DNA from: a virus
Strand: one strand, 5' to 3'
DNA length: 24,343 nt
IMG/VR virus record: IMGVR_UViG_3300008517_000257
Span: 1 to 24,343 of that record
The position numbers were made by a program, and so were the translations under genes. Below, in pieces: positions 7,629-13,536 of this stretch (positions within the stretch are counted from its first letter, which is position 1; every line of letters begins with the position of its first letter). A model generated the notes under the pieces. It was not told the origin of the DNA and did no database searches. It was given only the letters and a program-made list of their open reading frames with translations.

Positions 7629-7934
7629 ATGGCAGCGAACCCGCGGCAGAGGGCGTGTTACAGCGTGAAACAAGGGCAATCCTTGGCGACTCTACGCCGG
7701 CAATCCGGGCTGACCTACCGGCATCTGTCCAAAGCCGCCGGATTGAACATCGCGCGAGCCTATAGAGCCATCAACGGGAGCGGGCGCGTGAGGCAGCGGG
7801 ACGTGCGGGTGCTGCGCCAGGCGATGGTCGACGTGCTGCGCCGAAAGCGCAGTTCCGATCCCGAGCTGCTCTGCCATGTCCAGGAGCGCGCGGTGGCTTT
7901 TCTGAGGGAGAGGTTGAGTGCCCGAGCTTCCTAA
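7629..7934 (+). CDS. Small HTH-like DNA-binding protein between portal and MuF
   Basis: A 101-residue basic protein. Residues of about 20-65 look like a Cro/XRE- or LacI-type helix-turn-helix: SLATLRRQSGLTYRHLSKAA, then GLNIARAYRAINGSGRVRQR and a following helix DVRVLRQAMVDVLRRK. The ATG has GAGG at 7619-7622. The gene overlaps the MuF gene by 17 bases and is in the same frame as the portal, from which it is separated by TAG AGG TAG CGG. Such a protein is unexpected between portal and minor head genes. It could regulate late genes, bind packaged DNA, or be a recent insertion. The HTH call is by eye and moderate. Confidence 0.6.
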   Translation: MAANPRQRACYSVKQGQSLATLRRQSGLTYRHLSKAAGLNIARAYRAINGSGRVRQRDVRVLRQAMVDVLRRKRSSDPELLCHVQERAVAFLRERLSARAS

Positions 7935-8409
7935 CATAATGAACCTGGCGCTCAGCATGACGGCCCAGGTGCTGATCACCCAGCTCGAGAACGCGGGCGG
8001 CGTGGATGCCGCCCCGGCCGACGAGTTCCCGAACTTCGAGATCATCGAGGTACTGGATGAGGATAGCTGCGATCTCTGCCGCGACATGGATGGCATGATC
8101 ATCTCCCGTGAGGACCCGGACTTCGAGCTGGTGAAGGACCCCGCCCATATCAACTGCCGCCGCACCCTGGCGGCGGTGAGCAAGGACGAAATTGGACCGG
8201 ACGGCAAGCCCCTGGAGCCGGACTATGAGCGGCCCTCACAGGAGATGATCGACGAGTTCGGCCACTTCATGCGGATCCCGGGGAAATACAAGCCCCTGAA
8301 AGTCCCCGCCCAGCCCGAGGGGCGCGACTTCGTCGCCCGGCCCTACGTGGACAAGCACGGCAAGAGGAGGGTGCGGATCGACTGGCGGGTGTCGGAATAT
8401 GCTCTCTGA
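7918..8409 (+). CDS. MuF-domain minor head protein (stand-alone C-terminal domain)
   Basis: A 163-residue protein carrying the core of the phage Mu protein F-like domain: EVLDEDSCDLCRDMDGMII followed by DPAHINCRRTLAAV. Cys51, Cys54, His77 and Cys80 form the usual CxxC...HxxC pattern. MuF proteins are minor head components near the portal, and some are injected with the DNA. Full-length Mu gpF is over 400 residues, so this is only the C-terminal domain. The missing helical part may be the extension on the portal protein. The start is GTG at 7918 with AGGGAG at 7905-7910, inside the HTH gene. The stop is 3 bases before promoter P2. Confidence 0.85.
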   Translation: MPELPNIMNLALSMTAQVLITQLENAGGVDAAPADEFPNFEIIEVLDEDSCDLCRDMDGMIISREDPDFELVKDPAHINCRRTLAAVSKDEIGPDGKPLEPDYERPSQEMIDEFGHFMRIPGKYKPLKVPAQPEGRDFVARPYVDKHGKRRVRIDWRVSEYAL

Positions 8410-8412
8410 CAC

Positions 8413-8441
8413 TTGACGGACTGTCGCTTCCGTGGTATCTT
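8413..8441 (+). promoter_or_regulatory. Promoter P2 (sigma70-like, extended -10)
   Basis: TTGACG at 8413-8418, a 17-base spacer, then TATCTT at 8436-8441 preceded by TGG (extended -10). It matches P1 in spacing and in the TGG before the -10 box, and like P1 it sits right at the end of the preceding gene. Transcription should start near 8448, leaving about 118 bases of leader before the capsid gene. Confidence 0.7.
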
Positions 8442-8473
8442 CTCAATGACAACATAGACTGAATGGCGCCGTA

Positions 8474-8553
8474 GGCGGAGAAGCACCCGCCGAGGTGTAG
8501 CAACAAAAGCCATCGCACGAGCCCTTCGGGGCCGGCGGTGGCTTTTCGCTTTT
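8474..8553 (+). terminator. Structured P2 leader: small hairpin, then strong terminator-like hairpin
   Basis: A first hairpin pairs GGCGG (8474-8478) with CCGCC (8487-8491). A second, long hairpin pairs 8505-8516 (AAAAGCCATCGC) with 8535-8546 over 12 base pairs including one T-G wobble. It is topped by GCCC-TTCG-GGGC (8521-8532), a C(UUCG)G tetraloop, one of the most stable RNA loops. The stem ends in TTTT and is followed by CGCTTTTG. This is a textbook intrinsic terminator shape, placed 13 bases upstream of the capsid gene and about 60 bases after the P2 start site. It may attenuate capsid expression or end a short RNA of about 105 bases. Confidence 0.7.
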
Positions 8554-8565
8554 GAGGATGGTGTC

Positions 8566-10569
8566 ATGCCGAAGACAAAGCCGAGACAGGGAGTCGAGTT
8601 CCTCATCCCCCTCGCCACTCGCCGTGCCGCGACGGAGGACGAGGGCGGGGGTGATTGGGTGAAGGTGCTGCCGATCGGAAGCTGGGCGAGCCATCACTTC
8701 TGGCCGACGGAAGGCATCTATGAGATCACCGCTGAGAACCTCGCCGCGATGGAGGCCAACTTCCGGGCTGACATCCCTCCTATCAAGATCGCGGTCAACC
8801 AGAACCACAGCCGCGGGCCATCAGTCGGCTGGATCGAAGACCTGAAGGCCGAGGCGGACGGGTTGCGGGCGCGAGTCAAGTGGACTCCGCTCGGCGATGA
8901 GCTGCTGACCCAAGACGCTTTCCGCTATGTCAGCGCCGAGTGGTATGACTCGGCAACGCCCTACATCGAGAAGACGTCCGGGCGGAAGATCGCCTGGGTG
9001 TTCGAGGGACTCGCCGTCACCAACAATCCCTTCTTCGTGGAGCTGCCCGGCCTCCAGCCCGCAGCCGCCGAGGAGGACGGGACATTGGTGTATACCGGCC
9101 CGGCCGCAGCGCCGGACAAAGGAGAAGATGCAATGCCCAAGCTACAGGACGCACCACCTCAACCCAAGGAAGGCAGCGATCCGGGCCGGACGCCGGAGGA
9201 CGTAGAAGCGCTCCGCGCTGAGCGCGACAGGCTCGCCGCGGACAAGGCCGTACTCGAGGCGCAGGCCGCGGAGAGGAAGGCAGCGGAGCAGCTCGAGAAG
9301 CTGACCGCCCGCTTCGCCGCCGTGAAGACGAAGGATGGGCAGCTCGCCGAGGCTCATGCCAAGCGGCTCGCCACAGTCGCCATCGAGGTCCCCGAGGACA
9401 AGCGTGAGGAGCACGTCACCGCCACCATCGAGGCTCTCTCGACGGGCATCGTGCCGGCCGGAGAGATCGGAGGAATGGGCGCCCAGATCACCAGCGATGG
9501 CATCAGCCCCGCGCTCGTCGCCACGGCTCGCCGCCTTGGGCTCGACCCGGCCTTCGTCTACGCCGCCGCCAACCGCGGCCCCGGAGGCGCTCTCGATATC
9601 GAAGGAGCCCGCGCTGGCGTCGGCCGGATCTCCCCGCTGGCCGCCAGCGTCGAGGTGCCCAGCCTTTCGTATCAGGAGACGATGCTCCTCATCGAGGGGT
9701 TCTTCGTCGCCGGCTACGAGAGCACCCCGGCCCTCACGACTCAGTTCGCCAATCGGGTCACCTCCAACCAGCGCACCATTGACTACAGCGCGCTCGGCGC
9801 GCCGCCCCGCATGAGGGAGTGGCTCGACGAGATCCAGGGAGCGGTGCTCAACACGCTCGCCGAGTTCCCGGTCACCGTGAGGGATTGGGAGGCGACCGTC
9901 GAGATCCGGGTGAGCGAGCTGCAGGCCGACAAGCTCGGCCAGTATGCCATGCGGATCCAGCAGATGGGCGCCTTCGCCAAGCAGCATCCCGACGAGCTGC
10001 TCGCCGCCCTGATCGCCGCCGCCGAGACCACGCTCTGCTATGACGGCCAGTACCTCTGTGACATCGATCACTCCGAGGGGAGTTCCGGCACGCAGAGCAA
10101 CTTCCTCACGACCGGCTACGATGACGACGACATCGCCGACATCAGCCTCTCGCTGGGAGCCGCGGTCGCCGCCTTCCACCGATTCAAGGATGATCGGGGT
10201 AAGTACCTTCGCATCGGGTCTCGGCCGAATGCTGTCTATGATGTGATCTGCCGGCCCGAGGTGCTCAACCTCTTCGATCAGATCGCCACCTCCCAGCGGA
10301 TCTCCGGCAGTGACAACTCGTGGAAGGGGCGCATTCGCCCGATGGCGCTCCCGGAGCTGACGGTCGCCAGCGACTTCTACGTCGCTTACACCGAAGGCCC
10401 CGTCAAGCCGTTCATCGTCCAGTACCAGAAGGAGCCGAGCGCCCTGAAGAGCCTCGGCCCGGACTCGGAGCACGCGAAGAAGACCGGCCGCTCCTGGTTC
10501 TCCACGCAGGGGAACTACACCGTGGCGCCGGGAGATTGGCGCTACCTCATCAAGCTCCAGAAGGCGTAA
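8566..10569 (+). CDS. Fused capsid maturation protease, scaffold and major capsid protein (Mu I + T type)
   Basis: A 667-residue polyprotein. Residues of about 30-165 follow the Mu I-like head protease: WVKVLPIGSW, MEANFRADIPPIKIAVNQNH, VGWIEDLKAEADGLRARV, FRYVSAEWY and GLAVTNNPFF. His81 and Ser123 sit where candidate catalytic residues are expected. Residues 190-260 form a Glu/Ala/Arg-rich coiled coil, a scaffold-like segment. From about 350 to the end it is a Mu gpT-like major capsid protein: RTIDYSALGAPPRMREWLDE, the DKLGQYAMRIQQMG block, HPDELLAAL and LCYDGQYLCDIDHSEG. In Mu these are separate genes. An in-frame internal start at 9133 with a strong ribosome site would yield the scaffold-capsid part alone. 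The ATG at 8566 has GAGGA at 8554-8558. Confidence 0.9.
   Translation: MPKTKPRQGVEFLIPLATRRAATEDEGGGDWVKVLPIGSWASHHFWPTEGIYEITAENLAAMEANFRADIPPIKIAVNQNHSRGPSVGWIEDLKAEADGLRARVKWTPLGDELLTQDAFRYVSAEWYDSATPYIEKTSGRKIAWVFEGLAVTNNPFFVELPGLQPAAAEEDGTLVYTGPAAAPDKGEDAMPKLQDAPPQPKEGSDPGRTPEDVEALRAERDRLAADKAVLEAQAAERKAAEQLEKLTARFAAVKTKDGQLAEAHAKRLATVAIEVPEDKREEHVTATIEALSTGIVPAGEIGGMGAQITSDGISPALVATARRLGLDPAFVYAAANRGPGGALDIEGARAGVGRISPLAASVEVPSLSYQETMLLIEGFFVAGYESTPALTTQFANRVTSNQRTIDYSALGAPPRMREWLDEIQGAVLNTLAEFPVTVRDWEATVEIRVSELQADKLGQYAMRIQQMGAFAKQHPDELLAALIAAAETTLCYDGQYLCDIDHSEGSSGTQSNFLTTGYDDDDIADISLSLGAAVAAFHRFKDDRGKYLRIGSRPNAVYDVICRPEVLNLFDQIATSQRISGSDNSWKGRIRPMALPELTVASDFYVAYTEGPVKPFIVQYQKEPSALKSLGPDSEHAKKTGRSWFSTQGNYTVAPGDWRYLIKLQKA
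9118..9135 (+). promoter_or_regulatory. Internal ribosome site and ATG within the capsid fusion gene
   Basis: AAAGGAG (9118-9124) lies 8 bases before ATG at 9133-9135, in frame with the long gene at codon 190, exactly at the junction of the protease and coiled-coil parts. It is one of the stronger ribosome sites in the window. Nested in-frame starts that make scaffold separately from protease are known in phages, for example lambda Nu3 inside C and Mu Z inside I. Confidence 0.75.
9133..10569 (+). CDS. Nested product: scaffold-major capsid protein without the protease
   Basis: This is the predicted 478-residue product of the internal start, beginning MPKLQDAPPQPKEGS and continuing in frame to the end of the long gene. 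It would contain the coiled-coil scaffold segment and the gpT-like capsid domain but not the protease. Making it in excess over the full-length fusion would solve the stoichiometry problem of a protease tied one-to-one to the capsid subunit. By analogy with HK97-type heads, the coiled-coil part would be removed by the protease during maturation. The start codon is supported by sequence; production and cleavage are inferred. Confidence 0.6.
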   Translation: MPKLQDAPPQPKEGSDPGRTPEDVEALRAERDRLAADKAVLEAQAAERKAAEQLEKLTARFAAVKTKDGQLAEAHAKRLATVAIEVPEDKREEHVTATIEALSTGIVPAGEIGGMGAQITSDGISPALVATARRLGLDPAFVYAAANRGPGGALDIEGARAGVGRISPLAASVEVPSLSYQETMLLIEGFFVAGYESTPALTTQFANRVTSNQRTIDYSALGAPPRMREWLDEIQGAVLNTLAEFPVTVRDWEATVEIRVSELQADKLGQYAMRIQQMGAFAKQHPDELLAALIAAAETTLCYDGQYLCDIDHSEGSSGTQSNFLTTGYDDDDIADISLSLGAAVAAFHRFKDDRGKYLRIGSRPNAVYDVICRPEVLNLFDQIATSQRISGSDNSWKGRIRPMALPELTVASDFYVAYTEGPVKPFIVQYQKEPSALKSLGPDSEHAKKTGRSWFSTQGNYTVAPGDWRYLIKLQKA

Positions 10570-10581
10570 CAAGGGACGTCC

Positions 10582-10652
10582 GGCGAGGGGGGCATTAGTC
10601 CCCCTCGCCTCGCCGCACCCGGGGCCTGGCCCCGAAAAACCAGCCGCGCTGG
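10582..10652 (+). terminator. Three hairpins in the gap after the capsid gene
   Basis: First, GGCGAGGGGG (10582-10591) pairs perfectly with CCCCCTCGCC (10600-10609) over an 8-base loop. Second, CGGGGC (10620-10625) pairs with GCCCCG (10629-10634). Third, CCAGC (10640-10644) pairs with GCTGG (10648-10652). None is followed by a T-run, so a classic intrinsic terminator is not shown; partial termination or protection of the abundant capsid mRNA from 3' decay is equally likely. The rest of the gap 10570-10691 holds only the ribosome site of the next gene, and I see no promoter. Confidence 0.6.
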
Positions 10653-10691
10653 CCCTCTATCTGAGCACCAGGCGCGCGAAAGGAAAGCCGA

Positions 10692-11504
10692 ATGGCCGAC
10701 GTGTCCGCAAACCGCGATCCGCAGGTAAAGGAGGGCAAGCTGCTCTCCATCCTGGTTGAGGACAATGTTCACATCTATCGGGGCGTTGGCGTCTGCGCCA
10801 ATGCCGCCGGCTACGCCACCCCGATGGGCGATGACTCCGGTTCCGTCTTCATCGGCGTCGCCATCGAGGAATGCGACAACACCCTGACCGGCCACACCCA
10901 GGGGGGCAAGCGCGTCCGCGTGCACATGCCCGGCAATGCCGTCTTCACCAAGGCGACGGCCGCCCAGACCGACCTCGGCCTGCCCGTCTATGCCGGCTAT
11001 GATGGCACCGTCATCGTTGCCGGCTCGAGTTCACACAAGGTCTTCGTGGGGACGATCGTCGAGATTATCTCCAGCTCCCTCGCCCGCGTCCAGCTCAAGC
11101 TCGCTCAGAACGTCCCGGATAGTGCGAGCTACTCCTATGGGATGATCTGCATCCCGATCGTGCTCGCCACCATCGCCGATGGCGATATCGTCACCGACCT
11201 TCCGCTCGACTTCGTGGGTGAGCTGATCTCGGTGAACGCCGTCGCCAAGGTCGTCGCGAGCACCGCTGACAAGCTCTCCACCCTCCACCTGGAGATCGGA
11301 GCGGTGGCCGTCACTGGCGGCGTCGTCGCCCTCACCACCGCCGGCCTCGATACCCTCGGCAAGGTCGTCGCTGGCTCCGCCATCAGCGGCGCCAACGCCT
11401 TCGCCGCGACCGACACCCTCTCGGTGGTAGCTGCGAGCACCACCACCTTCATCGAAGGTGAGATCGTGCTGGTCATCACCTACCGCTCCCTGCTTCAGGC
11501 ATAG
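10692..11504 (+). CDS. Capsid decoration-like protein
   Basis: A 270-residue beta-rich protein with no membrane segment. The N-terminal half (DPQVKEGKLLSILVEDNVHI, ATPMGDDSGSVFIGVAIEECDN, GGKRVRVHMPGNAVF, LGLPVYAGYDGTVIV and VGTIVEII) follows the pattern of small DUF2190-like or decoration proteins found just after phage capsid genes: a barrel with a G-V-A strand and a V-G-x-V/I strand. The C-terminal half (about 150-270) adds a Val/Ala/Thr-rich beta domain with repeats of V-V-A-S-T/A-S-T, possibly a surface-exposed Ig-like or adhesive part. The likely role is stabilising or decorating the head. The ribosome site is AAAGGA at 10679-10684. It ends with tandem stops TAG TGA. Confidence 0.6.
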   Translation: MADVSANRDPQVKEGKLLSILVEDNVHIYRGVGVCANAAGYATPMGDDSGSVFIGVAIEECDNTLTGHTQGGKRVRVHMPGNAVFTKATAAQTDLGLPVYAGYDGTVIVAGSSSHKVFVGTIVEIISSSLARVQLKLAQNVPDSASYSYGMICIPIVLATIADGDIVTDLPLDFVGELISVNAVAKVVASTADKLSTLHLEIGAVAVTGGVVALTTAGLDTLGKVVAGSAISGANAFAATDTLSVVAASTTTFIEGEIVLVITYRSLLQA

Positions 11505-11519
11505 TGAAGGAGTGATCTG

Positions 11520-11810
11520 ATGCCCGCCAAGAAGAAGGGCAAGAAGAAGGCCGCGAAGAGGGCGTCCCACACCCGCGGGCGCGCTCCCTCGACGTCTCCG
11601 GCCGCACCCGCGGCCCCACCACCCGAGACGACTCCCGAGAGGAAGGCCGGCGAGCGCGTCGCCTCTGTGCGCAGCCGGCGCGCGGCATTCAACCGTGCCG
11701 GCCTGAGCTTCTCCGCCGATATCCCGGTCACCGTCCGCGAGAAGGAGATCGGCGCCGACCGCTTCGAGCGGATCATCAACGAGCCGATGCTCCGCTGCGA
11801 CATCCAGTAG
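11520..11810 (+). CDS. Mu gp35/HI1506-like head protein
   Basis: A 96-residue protein in two parts. Residues 1-50 are a Lys/Arg-rich then Pro/Ala-rich disordered tail (PAKKKGKKKAAKRASHTRGR). Residues 51-96 read RRAAFNRAGLSFSADIPV, then EIGADRFERIINEPMLRCDI. This fits the small domain of Mu gp35/HI1506-type proteins, with an R-R-A-G-x-x-F strand, a preferred Leu/Ile-x-x-x-Q/R-F helix and a final D/E-P-x-L-x-V. It occupies the expected place between capsid/decoration and gp36. AAGGAG at 11507-11512 precedes the ATG by 7 bases. Confidence 0.55.
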   Translation: MPAKKKGKKKAAKRASHTRGRAPSTSPAAPAAPPPETTPERKAGERVASVRSRRAAFNRAGLSFSADIPVTVREKEIGADRFERIINEPMLRCDIQ

Positions 11811-11830
11811 ACACAATGCCCAGACAGGTA

Positions 11831-11873
11831 TGCCCGGGCGGCGAGTTGCGATCCCGGCTTAGCCGCCCGGGCA
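11831..11873. repeat. Perfect 12-base inverted repeat in an intergenic gap
   Basis: TGCCCGGGCGGC at 11831-11842 is the exact reverse complement of GCCGCCCGGGCA at 11862-11873, with a 19-base loop. It fills most of the 84-base gap between the gp35-like and gp36-like genes. No T-run follows on either strand, so it is not a standard terminator. It could be an mRNA-stabilising hairpin, a partial terminator or a protein-binding operator. Confidence 0.8.
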
Positions 11874-11894
11874 CCCTGGGGCCTGAGGACCTCG

Positions 11895-12365
11895 ATGGCA
11901 TATTGCACGGTAGATGACGTTCAGGCGGTCATACCCACCACGATCTGGGACAAGGATACCTCGACGAATCCCAGCGCGGCAACGGTGACCGATGACTACA
12001 TCCCCGACATCGACGCGGAGATCGACGCCAAGCTTGCCCGGCGCTACCAGGTTCCCATCACTGCGACCGAGGCGCTGAAGGTCGTCAACGGCATCGCCTC
12101 GCGCATGACGGCGATCCGCGTCTGGGGGATCGCCTTCACCGGGCAGACCGGAGACACGACTCACCCGACCGATTGGGATCAGGGAGGGCGCAAGCTCCTC
12201 GATGCCATCGTCGCCGAGAAGGCCGACCTCACTGACGCGGGCAGCATCGGCGCATCATCCGCCAGCGAGCCCGGCGCCCCCTCGATGACTATGCGCACGA
12301 TCGAAGAGGATCCGCTGCAGGATACTGATATGAGGCCTGCGTTCAGCGGGAACGACAAATTCTGA
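11895..12365 (+). CDS. Mu gp36-like head-tail adaptor (DUF1320)
   Basis: A 156-residue protein starting MAYCTVDDVQAVIP, the usual start of gp36/DUF1320 adaptors, followed by a D-Y-I-P-D-I-D-A-E-I-D-A-K-L helix, RRYQVPI and the A-L-K-V-V-N-G-I-A-S helix, with GGRKLLDAIVAEKADL near residue 95-110. Such proteins join the portal/neck to the tail. The last 45 residues are a low-complexity acidic tail. GAGGA at 11885-11889 is 5 bases from the ATG. The stop overlaps the next ATG (TGATG). Confidence 0.82.
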   Translation: MAYCTVDDVQAVIPTTIWDKDTSTNPSAATVTDDYIPDIDAEIDAKLARRYQVPITATEALKVVNGIASRMTAIRVWGIAFTGQTGDTTHPTDWDQGGRKLLDAIVAEKADLTDAGSIGASSASEPGAPSMTMRTIEEDPLQDTDMRPAFSGNDKF

Positions 12366-12859
12366 TGACGGCCACCGGCGCAGTAGACATCAAGGTCAAC
12401 GTGCTCGGCGAGATGCAGCTCGCCCGCCGGCTGCAGGGCCGCATGCGCGCCAGCTCCGACCTGTCCCCCGCCTTCGAGAGGATCGCCGATGTCTTCTTCG
12501 GCACCCAGAAGCGCATCTTCGACGCGGAGGGAGGCTTCGAGGGAAATCCCAAGTGGGCGCCGCTCACTCCCGCCTATGCCGAGCGGAAGGCGCGCACTCA
12601 TCCCGGCGCGAAGATCCTCACCCGATCGGGGAAGCTCCGCGCAGTTCTCACCGGCGGCTCCGGATCCATCCGCGAGATCGATCCGCTCCGCATGGCAGTC
12701 GGCGGCTCCGTCATCGTCGGCAAGTGGGATCTCGGCTCTCTCCATCAGACGGGCACGCGAAAGATGAAAGCCCGCAAGGTCATCAATCTGACCCGTCCCT
12801 TCCGCCGCCGCGTGATGCGCGAGTTCGGCGAGCACTTCCGCCGGGAGGGGCGAGACTGA
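12365..12859 (+). CDS. Virion morphogenesis/tail completion protein (Mu gpG-like)
   Basis: A 164-residue basic protein. It shows the conserved order of phage virion morphogenesis (gpG/Phage_tail_S) proteins: an amphipathic N-terminal helix (LARRLQGRMR), an F-x-x-E-G-x-x-x-G-x-P-K-W-A-P-L-T-P-A-Y-A-x-R-K block, I-L-T-R-S-G-K-L-R, a beta region with GGSVIVGKWDLGSLHQTGT, and an Arg-rich end, RPFRRRVMREFGEHF. In Mu the protein is needed to complete the tail or join it to the head. It overlaps both neighbours by one base (TGATG). Confidence 0.85.
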   Translation: MTATGAVDIKVNVLGEMQLARRLQGRMRASSDLSPAFERIADVFFGTQKRIFDAEGGFEGNPKWAPLTPAYAERKARTHPGAKILTRSGKLRAVLTGGSGSIREIDPLRMAVGGSVIVGKWDLGSLHQTGTRKMKARKVINLTRPFRRRVMREFGEHFRREGRD

Positions 12860-13317
12860 TGGCGACCTCCACGCAGACACTGGTGAATCTCGTATTGGCC
12901 GAGCTGGAGGCCCACCTGCCGGCGCTGCTCACCGCGGAGAGCCTCGACACTCCGAAGGATTATGTCTACGGTCCCCGCCGGCTCGTCCCCACCACGCAGA
13001 CACCGCTCATCTGTGTGGACATCCCGGACTGGGCTCAAGAAGGGGCCACCGGCGGGCAGGGGTGGCGCAATAACTCCATCATCGTCTACGCGGTGGTCGC
13101 CAATGCCGATGAGGAGACGCTCCACCAGAACGTTCACACCTATATGGATCTCATCACTAAGGTGCTCGAGGCCGACGTCGCCAGCGGCGGCGCTAAGATC
13201 GTCGTGACTGATGCCGACAGCACCGGGGCCCTCGAGGGCATCGTCGCCAACGCACTCATCCGAGTCTGCTCCGTCGAAGGCCGGCTCAAGAAAGTCCGAG
13301 CGAGAGGTGATAGCTGA
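12859..13317 (+). CDS. Probable tail terminator protein
   Basis: A 152-residue protein. The frame is open upstream within the gpG-like gene, but the ATG at 12859 has GGGAGGGG at 12843-12850 and overlaps the preceding stop. An N-terminal helix LVNLVLAELEAHLPAL is followed by YVYGPRRLVPTTQTPLICVD, a strand NNSIIVYAVVANADEETLHQ, helix TYMDLITKVLEAD, and strands around KIVVTDAD and ALIRVCSVEGRL. This alternating pattern and the position just ahead of the tail tube fit tail terminator proteins that cap the tail. It is not strong enough to name a family. Confidence 0.6.
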   Translation: MATSTQTLVNLVLAELEAHLPALLTAESLDTPKDYVYGPRRLVPTTQTPLICVDIPDWAQEGATGGQGWRNNSIIVYAVVANADEETLHQNVHTYMDLITKVLEADVASGGAKIVVTDADSTGALEGIVANALIRVCSVEGRLKKVRARGDS

Positions 13318-13535
13318 TGCCAGGCAAGTTCGCCAAGTCGAAGATGCTGGCCGCGCTCGACACCGTCGCGAAGGAGCTCGAGACGGATGTGCCTGCGCAG
13401 GCCGTCGCGAGCTGGCTCCTTCCGATCTTCGTCCATATCCGTCCCGCGGTGGTGGGCGAAGAGATCCCGAAACGCGTCGCCGAGCTGAGCGCCCTCGTCG
13501 GCATCAAGCTCGGCGTGAAGACCGAGGAGGACTGA
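13317..13535 (+). CDS. Small hypothetical protein upstream of tail tube
   Basis: A 72-residue protein, start overlapping the preceding stop (TGATG) and with GAGAGG at 13303-13308. It is helical (MLAALDTVAKELETDVPAQA, then ASWLLPIFVHIRPA) and ends in VGIKLGVKTEED. The single hydrophobic run is short and contains charges, so a membrane helix is unlikely. I do not recognise it. Its place within the head-tail joining cluster suggests a minor virion or assembly role. Confidence 0.6.
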   Translation: MPGKFAKSKMLAALDTVAKELETDVPAQAVASWLLPIFVHIRPAVVGEEIPKRVAELSALVGIKLGVKTEED

Positions 13536-13536
13536 T

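Noticed and set aside
4752-7679. 975-codon open frame on the - strand
   Set aside because: It is antisense to the well-supported terminase and portal genes, is Leu/Arg/Asp/His-biased as expected of a GC-rich shadow frame, and has no recognisable domain.
3963-7934. Possible TAG read-through joining terminase, portal and HTH frames, which are in the same frame and separated only by TAG-containing codons
   Set aside because: Each gene has its own ATG or GTG with a ribosome site, and TAG ends several other genes in this window (2070, 2612, 11504, 11810), so there is no sign of TAG recoding; same-frame adjacency is probably chance.
9142-10572. 476-codon open frame on the - strand
   Set aside because: Antisense to the capsid domain, which is clearly recognised on the + strand.
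12553-12858. Upstream extension of the tail terminator frame
   Set aside because: It overlaps the conserved gpG-like gene, and the ATG at 12859 has a much better ribosome site.
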